Below are positions 1 to 5,859 of a stretch of DNA of 6,645 bases, in pieces. The number at the start of each line of letters is the position of its first letter. The first letter of the stretch is position 1. The stretch spans positions 1 to 6,645 of the forward strand of contig JAICUZ010000154.1 in NCBI GenBank assembly GCA_025935595.1. The letters run 5' to 3'. The stretch is from Burkholderiales bacterium (lineage in GTDB: Bacteria > Actinomycetota > Thermoleophilia > Gaiellales > Gaiellaceae). Made by a program: the position numbers and the translations under genes. The notes under the pieces are model-generated. The model had not been told where the DNA came from. It saw nothing but the letters and a program-made list of their open reading frames with translations, and did not search any database.

Positions 1-729
1 CGGACGCTCACGCTCGGCGACGACGGCAAGGTGTCGGTGGGGAGTGGGCCGGACCCGCGCTGGTCGGGCCGTGTCCGGTTCCCGCCGGGCGTGCTGCGCA
101 TCCCCGCGCAGAGCTACCGCACCGTGCCGCTTGCGATCCGCGTCCCGCACCTGAGCCCCGACCTGTACTTCGTCGGCTTCCTCGTCACCCCGGTCGCGGC
201 CACGGGAGGGTCGATCAAGGTCGTGAACCAGATCGGCTCGTTCCTCACGCTCGACGTCCCGGGGCCGCGCCTTCGCCTGCTGACCGGGCACCTGCACCTC
301 CCGACGTTCGTGCTGGGGGCGAAGGCGACCGGAGAGATGCGCGTGACGAACCTGGGTCATGCCGCGGTGACGATGTGGGGCGAGAACGACACGACCTCCT
401 CGCCGGGCGGGACGTCCAAGCAGGAGCGCCTCGCGCCGTCGCTGCTGCCGGTGGGTCGCTCGCGCTCGATCGCGGTGACCGGCAAGCCGCGCTGGCCCGT
501 CGGGATCGTCACCGTCACCACCCGGGTCACCTATCCGGGCCGGACGGCCGCCGAGACGCGCGAGCTCGTGCTGACGAGTCGCGTGATCGTCGTCAGCCCG
601 TGGGTGCCCGCCGCGCTCGGCGGGCTCCTCGTCGCGATCGCCGCCGTTTGGTGGCGGCGCGGGCGCCGGAATCGGTACCGCCCCGTTCCCCCGCTGCGCC
701 CGCTCGGGGCGCAGCGAGGGTCGGGCTAG
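1..729 (+). CDS. Membrane-anchored extracytoplasmic protein, DUF916/WxL-interacting-like (5' end missing)
   Basis: The reading frame is open from the first base of the window, so the true start lies upstream; the GTG at 31 is simply internal. The visible 242 residues begin with a beta-rich segment (about 20-88) of the pattern 'FPPGVLRIPAQSYRTVPLAI', then a 'vP..l.pdlYfvGflVtP' stretch. This resembles the Ig-like DUF916 domain of WxL-interacting surface proteins, in which a chaperone-like beta sandwich follows an N-terminal signal peptide. A second beta-rich domain (about 90-195, with 'MRVTNLGHAAV') follows. A single membrane helix at about 198-217 is followed by an Arg-rich cytoplasmic tail (WWRRGRRNRYR), a clear stop-transfer signal. 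The protein is therefore probably anchored with its domains outside. The family call rests on pattern resemblance only; it could be another COG1470-like Ig-fold membrane protein. It converges on the cupin gene with 6 nt between stop codons. Confidence 0.7.
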   Translation, partial: RTLTLGDDGKVSVGSGPDPRWSGRVRFPPGVLRIPAQSYRTVPLAIRVPHLSPDLYFVGFLVTPVAATGGSIKVVNQIGSFLTLDVPGPRLRLLTGHLHLPTFVLGAKATGEMRVTNLGHAAVTMWGENDTTSSPGGTSKQERLAPSLLPVGRSRSIAVTGKPRWPVGIVTVTTRVTYPGRTAAETRELVLTSRVIVVSPWVPAALGGLLVAIAAVWWRRGRRNRYRPVPPLRPLGAQRGSG

Positions 730-735
730 GCGCTC

Positions 736-1206
736 TCAGCAGCTCGGCGCCTGGACGTTCAGGTCCTTCAGCGGTGCGCCCCTTGGCACGACGAACGCCG
801 CGTAGAGGATCGCGTCGTCGTTCGTCGTGTTCTCGATCGTGCCGACCCCGCCCGCCTCGAAGAACGACTGCCCGGCTGTGTACGTCGTCGGGGTGCAGCC
901 GTCGAGATGGGTGACGGTGCCTTGCTGCACGAGCACGAGCACGAACCCGGGGTGCGTGTGCCACGGCGACGACGAATGCGCCGGGTACTTGATCTTCTGG
1001 AAGACGACCTCGTACGCGTTGTTCGGGTTCGCCGTCTGTAGGTCGAGGCCGTCGTGATGGACGTTGAGGCGCTCCGCGAGCGCCGCCCGCACCGACCCGT
1101 CGAGAAGCTGGCTCGCGCCCGGCTCGAGGGTGAGCGCGTATGCGATCCCGCTGAGAGCGAGTGCCAACACAACGAGCGCGCCGGCGACGGTCATCCGTCT
1201 GGACAT
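736..1206 (-). CDS. Small secreted cupin-domain protein
   Basis: A 156-residue protein. The ATG at 1206 was chosen because a strong AAGGAGG lies 5 nt upstream; the frame is open to 1296 but nothing supports that extension. Residues 1-25 form a signal peptide (MSRR, then a hydrophobic run ending near AYA). The rest is one small beta-barrel cupin. Motif 1 is 'PWHTHPGFVLVLVQQG' with the metal-type histidines H83 and H85, but the usual Glu is Val/Leu. Motif 2 is 'GQSFFEAGGVGTIEN', where the usual His is Gly. Only two of the four classic metal ligands are therefore visible, so catalysis is doubtful and a binding role is possible. It has just two cysteines, C104 in 'GCTPTT' and C156 as the last residue, which could form a disulphide outside the cell. 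A paralogue lies at 6264-6645 on the same strand. Substrate and function are unknown. Confidence 0.85.
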   Translation of the reverse strand: MSRRMTVAGALVVLALALSGIAYALTLEPGASQLLDGSVRAALAERLNVHHDGLDLQTANPNNAYEVVFQKIKYPAHSSSPWHTHPGFVLVLVQQGTVTHLDGCTPTTYTAGQSFFEAGGVGTIENTTNDDAILYAAFVVPRGAPLKDLNVQAPSC

Positions 1207-1211
1207 GCTTG

Positions 1212-1218
1212 CCTCCTT
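1212..1218 (-). promoter_or_regulatory. Ribosome binding site of the 736-1206 cupin
   Basis: On the minus strand the sequence reads AAGGAGG, 5 nt before the ATG at 1206. It is a near-perfect Shine-Dalgarno match and fixes the start of the cupin gene, ruling out the upstream in-frame ATG at 1296. Confidence 0.85.
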
Positions 1219-1322
1219 CGTTCGACTGAGCCGACAATCACGACGACGGAGCGGTGCGACGAGCGTGGAGGCGTGTACGTCGACGAAGGGAACCACCCGT
1301 GTTCGTCGGCTGGCTGGCCCCC

Positions 1323-1351
1323 TTGACCCGCGTTCGCGCGCCCGCGTAAAT
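1323..1351 (+). promoter_or_regulatory. Candidate promoter giving a leaderless kinase mRNA
   Basis: TTGACC (1323-1328) matches the sigma-70 -35 consensus at five of six bases. It is followed by a 17-bp spacer and GTAAAT (1346-1351), the only A/T-rich island in a stretch of almost pure G/C. The hexamer ends 6 nt before the ATG at 1358, where transcription would be expected to begin, and no Shine-Dalgarno lies upstream of that ATG. The -10 is a weak match (three of six), so this is a suggestion rather than a firm promoter. Confidence 0.4.
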
Positions 1352-1357
1352 GGCGCG

Positions 1358-1909
1358 ATGAGGCGGGCGTTCGTCGAGGAGGCTCTGGCCGATCGTCGCG
1401 CCGTCGAGCGCGAGCTCCACGACGGCGTCCAGCAGGACCTGATCGCGCTGTCAATTCGCGTACAGCTCGCGTGCCGGCTCGCGGAAGACGATCCCGGCGC
1501 CCTGCCTGCGTTGCTCGACGAGATGCGCGCTGACCTGCGCGACGCGCTCGAGCGGCTTCGCCGGCTCGCAGATCGGGTCTATCCGTCGTTACTGGCGCCG
1601 TTCGGGCTCCTGGAGGCGCTTCGGGGCGTCGGCATCGAGGTCGACGCGCACGACCTCGGACGGCTCGATGCCACGGCCGAGGCGACCGCCTACCTCCTGT
1701 GCCGCGATCTCGAGGCGACCGGTCCGGTGGACCTTCGACTGGACGCCGGGACGCTCGTCGTCCGCTTCCCGGCGGTGCCGGATCCGGGTCGCCTCGCGGC
1801 CGCGCGGGACCGTGTGGAGCTGCTCGGCGGCTCGTTCGGCGTCGAGCCGCGGGGCGAAGGGGTCTACGTCTCGGCCGCGATCCCCGCGGCCCGGTCCTCC
1901 GCCAGGTAG
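1358..1909 (+). CDS. HisKA_3 (NarX/DesK-type) histidine kinase-like protein with eroded ATP-binding domain
   Basis: A 183-residue cytoplasmic protein with no sensor or membrane segment. The dimerisation/phosphotransfer region (about 8-90) is well kept: 'ERELHDGVQQDLIAL' contains the phosphoacceptor H21 and the D22-xxx-Q26 motif that family members use for phosphatase activity, followed by the typical 'VYPSLLAPFGLLEALRG' segment. The HATPase part is short and damaged. The position of the N-box ('EALTNALRHA' in relatives) reads 'CRDLEATGP' with no Asn, and the D-x-G-x-G box reads 'PAVPDPG'. Only the tail 'DRVELLGGSFGVEPRGEG' plus the final strand 'AAIP' is recognisable. Self-phosphorylation from ATP looks unlikely; phosphatase, phosphotransfer or dimer-partner roles are possible. 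The ATG at 1358 is preferred because the H-box domain starts there and further upstream the frame runs into the promoter region and the cupin. It converges with the NarL-type regulator, its likely partner, and overlaps it by 46 bp. Confidence 0.8.
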   Translation: MRRAFVEEALADRRAVERELHDGVQQDLIALSIRVQLACRLAEDDPGALPALLDEMRADLRDALERLRRLADRVYPSLLAPFGLLEALRGVGIEVDAHDLGRLDATAEATAYLLCRDLEATGPVDLRLDAGTLVVRFPAVPDPGRLAAARDRVELLGGSFGVEPRGEGVYVSAAIPAARSSAR

Positions 1910-2553
1910 AGGATCACGGCCTTCACCCGCTTGTGCACGGCCGGCTCCCAGCCGAGGCCGAGCTTGAGGAAGATCGAGTGAATCACCTTCTCGACCGAGC
2001 GTTCGGTCAGGAAGAGCGACGCTGCGATCGCGGCGTTGTTCTTCCCTTCGGCCATCTCGCGCAGCACGTCGAGCTCGCGCGGCGTCAGCTCGTTCAGCGG
2101 CGACTCCGCGCGACGCGCCCGCTCGGTGACGAGTGCCTCGACGACCTTCGGATCGATCACCGAGCCGCCTGCCGCAACCGCCCTGATCGCGGTCACGAGC
2201 TGCTCGATCTCATCGACCCGCTCCTTCAGCAGGTAGGCGCGCCGTTCGGTCCCGCCCTCGAGGAGCGCCAGCGCGTAGGCAGGTTGTCCGTACTGGCTGA
2301 GGACGACGACGCCGATCTCCGGATGCGTCTCGCGGAGTCGTTCGGCCGCCCGGATCCCCTCGTCGATCTGCGTCGGCGGCATCCGGATGTCGGTCACGAC
2401 GACGTCCGGTCTTTCCGCGTCGACCGCGGCGAGCAGCTCGTCCAGGTCGGTGCACGTCGCAGCGACCTCGAGGTCGGGCTCGGACTCGAGCAGGCGGCGA
2501 AGGCCCTCGCGCACGAGGAAGTGGTCCTCCGCGAGCACGAGCCGCAGCGCCAC
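1864..2553 (-). CDS. NarL/FixJ-family response regulator (receiver + LuxR HTH)
   Basis: A 229-residue transcription regulator starting at the GTG at 2553. The receiver domain (about 3-122) carries the acidic pair E9/D10, phosphoacceptor D55 in 'VVVTDIRMPP', S86 and K110, all expected for an active receiver. The C-terminal LuxR-type helix-turn-helix (about 154-212) has the hallmark 'LTPRELDVLREMAEGKNN' followed by the recognition-helix region 'TERSVEKVIHSIFLKLGL'. It should bind DNA as a dimer when phosphorylated. The frame is open far upstream to 3285, but that part is antisense to the neighbouring genes and the receiver begins directly at this GTG. Another in-frame GTG at 2574 would add seven residues. 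A TATCGT hexamer 6 nt upstream supports 2553 as a leaderless start. The last 46 bp overlap the end of the convergent kinase-like gene, the presumed partner. Target genes are unknown. Confidence 0.9.
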   Translation of the reverse strand: MALRLVLAEDHFLVREGLRRLLESEPDLEVAATCTDLDELLAAVDAERPDVVVTDIRMPPTQIDEGIRAAERLRETHPEIGVVVLSQYGQPAYALALLEGGTERRAYLLKERVDEIEQLVTAIRAVAAGGSVIDPKVVEALVTERARRAESPLNELTPRELDVLREMAEGKNNAAIAASLFLTERSVEKVIHSIFLKLGLGWEPAVHKRVKAVILYLAEDRAAGIAAET

Positions 2554-2559
2554 GACAGG

Positions 2560-2565
2560 ACGATA
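2560..2565 (-). promoter_or_regulatory. Candidate -10 element for a leaderless response-regulator mRNA
   Basis: On the minus strand TATCGT fits the actinobacterial TANNNT -10 pattern. It is followed by exactly six bases and then the GTG start at 2553, so transcription would begin at or next to the start codon. There is no convincing -35 box, and the nearest GGAGG is 14 nt from the start codon, too far for a normal Shine-Dalgarno. Confidence 0.45.
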
Positions 2566-2687
2566 CGCCTCCACGGCGGCTGCGGAAAGGGGGCGCTCGC
2601 GCCGTCGATCGGGATGCTGGCACCCTGGACGACTCCTGACGGCCATGTCACGATCGCCACGAACCGACGGAGCGCGGTGCATGAGCG

Positions 2688-2694
2688 AAAGGAG
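2688..2694 (+). promoter_or_regulatory. Ribosome binding site of the SnoaL-like gene
   Basis: AAAGGAG lies 6 nt before the GTG at 2701. It decides the start within a frame that is open far upstream and places translation exactly at the signal peptide. No clear promoter for this gene could be picked out of the 147-bp divergent spacer 2554-2700. Confidence 0.8.
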
Positions 2695-2700
2695 AGGGCT

Positions 2701-3192
2701 GTGAGGAAGGTCCTGATCGGAGTGGCGGCCGGAATGCTCGTCTTCACCGGGGCCGGGTTCGGCGCGGTCCGCTCGAGCTCCGGCACGAGCACGGAGAAGC
2801 AGGCCGACCTGTTCCAGATCGAGAACATCGAGAAGGTCTGGCACAAGGCCGCCTCCAAGAAGAATCTCGACCTGATGATGACGATCTGGGCGCCGAACGC
2901 GATCGCGACGCTCGGCGGCAAGACCTACACCGGCAAGGCCGCGATCCGCGGGGTGCTTGCGAAGGCGGGGCCGTTCCAACCGCAGAACCACTGGATCTCG
3001 GATACCCCGGCGTACAAGATCCGCGCGACCGTGAACGGCACCAAAGGGACGCTCTACTTCGAGTGCCATTACATCGACGTCGACACCAGAATGGTCGCGA
3101 GCGTCGTCGGCGCAGACCAGGAGGTACGGAAGATCGGCGGCAAGTGGCTGATCACGAACCTGTCCGCGAGCTCCGCGACGCTCAAGCCGTAG
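2701..3192 (+). CDS. Secreted SnoaL/NTF2-like domain protein
   Basis: A 163-residue protein with a GTG start fixed by the upstream AAAGGAG. Residues 1-22 (basic 'VRK', then a hydrophobic stretch) form a signal peptide or N-terminal anchor. Residues about 35-158 fit the SnoaL/DUF4440-like NTF2 fold: the helix 'IENIEKVWHKAASKKNLDLMM', the strand 'IWAPNAIATLGGKTYTGKAAI', the motif 'NHWISDTPAYKIRATV', and closing strands ending in 'VRKIGGKWLITNLSA'. The fold is a cone-shaped alpha+beta barrel used for small-molecule binding or for enzymes; no catalytic residue set can be assigned here. It is the first gene of the signalling operon, with its stop codon one base before the kinase start. An extracytoplasmic ligand-binding or accessory role for that kinase is an attractive inference but unproven. 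Confidence 0.85.
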   Translation: MRKVLIGVAAGMLVFTGAGFGAVRSSSGTSTEKQADLFQIENIEKVWHKAASKKNLDLMMTIWAPNAIATLGGKTYTGKAAIRGVLAKAGPFQPQNHWISDTPAYKIRATVNGTKGTLYFECHYIDVDTRMVASVVGADQEVRKIGGKWLITNLSASSATLKP

Positions 3193-3193
3193 C

Positions 3194-4744
3194 GTGCTGC
3201 GCGGCGCCGTGCGCACGGTCGGGAACGCGCTCGAGCGCGTGCCCGGCCGCGTGCGGACGAAGCTCCTCGTGGCCTTCCTCGCCATCGCCGGTCTCCTCGT
3301 CGTGCTGGCGCTCCTCGGTCTGCGGGTTCTCGGCCAGTCGAACGCCCGCGCCGAGCGGCTGGGTGCGCTCCAGGCGCGTGTCGCCGGGTACCAGGAGCTC
3401 GAGGCGAACGCGGTCGCGTTCAGACAGCTGCTCGCGCTCTGCGCCGGCGGCGAGGACTACGCCACCTGGCTCAACGGCGGCAAGCCGGGGAAGTCGACGA
3501 CGCCGACGTGCCTGCGGCGGATCGGCGAGCCGGTTCAGACCGAGCTGGCGCTGCTCGGTGAGTCGACGCGGCTCGGCTTCCGGCCGACGGCGGACGAGGC
3601 GGGCTACTACCGGCGCATCACGCGCGACTACAAGCGGTTGAAGCCGACGATCGAGACATTGATCGCATCGAAGTACCTCTCGCTGCCGGCGCATCTCCGC
3701 GCGGAGACGCTCGCGGTCGACCTCGAGCTGGCGGCACGCAACCTCGCCGAGGCGACCGGCGCGCGCGCGGCGGCGCTCGTGAGGGACAACAAGGCGTCGT
3801 ACTCGAGCTCGCGGGAGCTGTTCGTGTCCGTCGCGGGCGCGGCGGTCGCACTCGCCCTGTCACTCGGCTTCCTGCTTTCCTGGCTCGTCGTCGGGCCGAT
3901 TCGCCGCATTCGCACGCGCCTCGCCCGGATCGCGGCGGGCGACTTCTCCGGCCACGTCGGGCTGCGCAACCGCGACGAGCTGGGCGAGCTCGCCGCGAAC
4001 GTCGATCGGATGAACGACGAGCTCCGTCGCCTCTACCGGGAGCTCGAGACGGCGAGCCGACACAAGAGCGAGTTCCTCGCGAACATGTCGCACGAGCTGC
4101 GGACGCCGCTGAACGCGATCCTCGGCTTCTCGCAGGTGTTGCGCGAGGGGCTCTTCGGCGAGGTCAACGAGAAGCAGGTCGAGTACCTCGAGGACATTCT
4201 CGCGTCGGGGAACCACCTTCTCTCCCTGATCAACGACGTGCTCGACCTGTCGAAGGTCGAGGCGGGGCAGATCGAGCTCGAGCCGGCGCCGTTCTCGCTC
4301 CGCGAGGCTCTCGAGCGGGGGGTTGTGATGCTGAAGGAGCGGGCGCTGAAGAACGGTGTCGACCTGCGGCTCGAGCCGAGCCCGGAGGTCGACGTCGTCA
4401 CTGCCGACGAGCGCCGGATCAGGCAGGTCGTGTTCAACCTGCTCTCGAACGCGGTGAAGTTCACGCCCGAGGGCGGGAGGATCGTCGTCTCGAGCGCGCG
4501 GCACGACGGCGAGCTACGGATCGCGGTCGCCGACACGGGCCCCGGGATCGCCCGCGAGGACCAGGAGCGGATCTTCGAGGAGTTCCAGCAGACGGACCTC
4601 GGTGCCCGCCAGCAGGAGGGCACCGGGCTCGGCCTCGCGCTTTCGCGGCGGCTGATCGAGCTCCACGGCGGCCGGATCTGGGTCGAGAGCGAGCCGGGCG
4701 AAGGCAGCACGTTCGTCGTCGCTCTCCCGGCGGGGGCCGCATGA
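3194..4744 (+). CDS. Transmembrane sensor histidine kinase (HAMP-HisKA-HATPase_c)
   Basis: A 516-residue protein. Order: short basic cytoplasmic start; membrane helix about 24-45; extracytoplasmic, mostly helical region 46-210 with two cysteines (C83, C106); second helix about 211-233; HAMP about 234-285; HisKA about 290-358 with phosphoacceptor H300 in 'MSHELRTPLNAIL'; HATPase_c about 405-515 with N-box 'QVVFNLLSNAVKF' (N415, N419), D447-x-G-x-G451 in 'DTGPGI', and G2 box 'GTGLGLAL' (476-483). All catalytic motifs are intact, so it should autophosphorylate. The sensor region resembles the four-helix bundles of chemoreceptors in helical character, but I recognise no named ligand domain. The GTG at 3194 lies 1 nt after the previous stop and has no evident Shine-Dalgarno, suggesting translational coupling; later GTGs at 3209, 3239 and 3251 are alternatives. 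It overlaps the cyclase gene by 4 nt (ATGA), whose receiver is a likely phosphorylation target. Confidence 0.93.
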   Translation: MLRGAVRTVGNALERVPGRVRTKLLVAFLAIAGLLVVLALLGLRVLGQSNARAERLGALQARVAGYQELEANAVAFRQLLALCAGGEDYATWLNGGKPGKSTTPTCLRRIGEPVQTELALLGESTRLGFRPTADEAGYYRRITRDYKRLKPTIETLIASKYLSLPAHLRAETLAVDLELAARNLAEATGARAAALVRDNKASYSSSRELFVSVAGAAVALALSLGFLLSWLVVGPIRRIRTRLARIAAGDFSGHVGLRNRDELGELAANVDRMNDELRRLYRELETASRHKSEFLANMSHELRTPLNAILGFSQVLREGLFGEVNEKQVEYLEDILASGNHLLSLINDVLDLSKVEAGQIELEPAPFSLREALERGVVMLKERALKNGVDLRLEPSPEVDVVTADERRIRQVVFNLLSNAVKFTPEGGRIVVSSARHDGELRIAVADTGPGIAREDQERIFEEFQQTDLGARQQEGTGLGLALSRRLIELHGGRIWVESEPGEGSTFVVALPAGAA

Positions 4745-5859
4745 TGGACGACGCGAAGATCCTCGTCGTCGACGACGTCCGCGAGAACGTGCGTCTCCTC
4801 GAGGCCGTCCTCGGCGCGCGCGGCTACGAGGTGATCTCGGCGAACGACGGAGCGGAGGCGCTCGCCCTCGTCGCGCGTGACCCGCCCGACCTCGTTCTGC
4901 TCGACGTGGTCATGCCGGGCATGGACGGGTACGCGGTGTGCGAGGCGCTGCGCGCAGACGAGGGCACTGCCGTGGTGCCGGTGATCATGATCACCTCGAG
5001 CGTCGGCGAAGAGAAAACCAAGGCGATCGAGGCGGGCGCGGACGACTTCATCCCGAAACCGCTCAATCACCACGAGCTGCTGACACGGGTGCGCTCGCTG
5101 CTTCGGATCAAGCGGTACCACGACACGATCAAGGCGCAGGGTGCGGAGCTTCGCGAGCTGAATCGAACGCTCGAGGAACGCGTGCGCGCGCAGGTCGACG
5201 AGCTCGAGCGGCTCCGACGGCTGCAGCGGTTCCTGTCCCCGCAGGTGACAGGGGCGATCGTCTCCACCGGCGCCGATTCGGTCCTCGCGAGCCACCGCCG
5301 GCAGGTGGCCATGCTCTTTGCCGACCTTCGTGGGTGGACGAGCTTCGTCGACGGGGTCGAGCCGGAGGAGCTGATGCTCGTCCTGCACGAGTTCCACGAC
5401 GCGGTCGGGCGTCTCGTGAAGCGTTTCGACGCGACCGTCGGGTTCCTCCAGGGTGACGGCGTCCAGCTCTTCTTCAATGACCCGATCGAGATTCCCGACG
5501 CGCCTCTTCGGGCCGTTCGGCTCGGCTGCGCGCTGCGTGAGGAGCTCGCCGCGCTGCGGGATCGCTGGCACGGTCGTGGCCACGAGCTCGACTTCGGCGC
5601 CGGGATCGCGCTGGGCTACGCAACGTGCGGCGAGATCGGCTTCGAGGGGCGGTCGGACTACGCCGCGATCGGCGGGGTCACGAACCTCGCGTCACGGCTC
5701 GCCGACGAGGCGACCGGCGGCCAGATCCTGATCACGCAGCGGCTCTACGCGGAAGTTGAGGACGCGGTCGAGGTCGTGCCTGCGGGCGAGTTCGCGCTGA
5801 AAGGCTTCGGCCGGCCGCTCGCCGCGTTCGATGTTCGCGCCGTGAAGGAGCGGCGATGA
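4741..5859 (+). CDS. Response regulator with class III adenylate/guanylate cyclase output domain
   Basis: A 372-residue protein. The receiver (about 5-122) has D11/D12, phosphoacceptor D55 in 'LVLLDVVMPGMDG', T85 and K106, all canonical. A heptad-rich coiled coil (about 126-163, rich in E/L/R) leads through 'LQRFLSPQV' into a class III cyclase domain (about 186-366). Both metal-binding aspartates are present: D195 in 'LFADLRGWTSF' and D239 in 'GDGVQLFF'. The transition-state pair N315 and R319 in 'TNLASRL' is also present. The two base-recognition positions are not canonical: the Lys three residues before G238 is F235, and the Asp/Thr after Y307 is A308. The domain is probably active as a homodimer, but its nucleotide preference cannot be read from sequence. 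ATG 4741-4743 overlaps the kinase stop; a second ATG at 4744 is the alternative start. Phosphorylation by the upstream kinase probably controls cyclase activity through the coiled coil. Confidence 0.92.
   Translation: MMDDAKILVVDDVRENVRLLEAVLGARGYEVISANDGAEALALVARDPPDLVLLDVVMPGMDGYAVCEALRADEGTAVVPVIMITSSVGEEKTKAIEAGADDFIPKPLNHHELLTRVRSLLRIKRYHDTIKAQGAELRELNRTLEERVRAQVDELERLRRLQRFLSPQVTGAIVSTGADSVLASHRRQVAMLFADLRGWTSFVDGVEPEELMLVLHEFHDAVGRLVKRFDATVGFLQGDGVQLFFNDPIEIPDAPLRAVRLGCALREELAALRDRWHGRGHELDFGAGIALGYATCGEIGFEGRSDYAAIGGVTNLASRLADEATGGQILITQRLYAEVEDAVEVVPAGEFALKGFGRPLAAFDVRAVKERR
5845..5850 (+). promoter_or_regulatory. Ribosome binding site of the DivK-like receiver gene
   Basis: AAGGAG sits inside the last codons of the cyclase gene, 5 nt before the ATG at 5856. 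The last gene of the operon therefore has its own good Shine-Dalgarno as well as a 4-nt overlap with its neighbour. Confidence 0.75.

Noticed and set aside
375..914. 179-residue plus-strand frame overlapping gene 1 and the cupin
   Set aside because: It is an Arg/Ala-rich, low-complexity translation without motifs, shadowing two well-supported genes.
1207..1296. Thirty extra N-terminal residues for the first cupin
   Set aside because: The AAGGAGG at 1212-1218 and the signal peptide both place the start at 1206.
1064..1357. Upstream extension of the HisKA_3 kinase-like gene
   Set aside because: It would overlap the cupin gene and its ribosome binding site on the other strand, and the translated part has no sensor or membrane segment.
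2618..2633. TGGCAC resembling a sigma-54 -24 box
   Set aside because: The required TTGC-type -12 element is absent at the correct spacing (ACGAC is found instead).
1699..2700. Upstream extension of the SnoaL-like gene by about 330 residues
   Set aside because: It is antisense to the response regulator and Arg-rich. The signal peptide and Shine-Dalgarno mark 2701 as the start.
3225..3240. 16-bp perfect palindrome around CTCGAG near the start of the kinase gene
   Set aside because: It lies inside the coding sequence and is built from GCG/CTC/GAG codons that are common throughout the window, so chance and codon bias explain it.
2554..3285. N-terminal extension of the NarL-type regulator
   Set aside because: The frame stays open to 3285, but this part is antisense to the SnoaL-like gene and the start of the kinase gene. 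It has no domain, and the receiver begins right at GTG 2553.
4033..5583. 516-residue open frame on the minus strand
   Set aside because: It is antisense to the kinase and cyclase genes, whose full sets of catalytic motifs are read on the plus strand. Its translation is Arg/Pro/Ser-rich without domains. Long antisense frames are expected in very GC-rich coding DNA.
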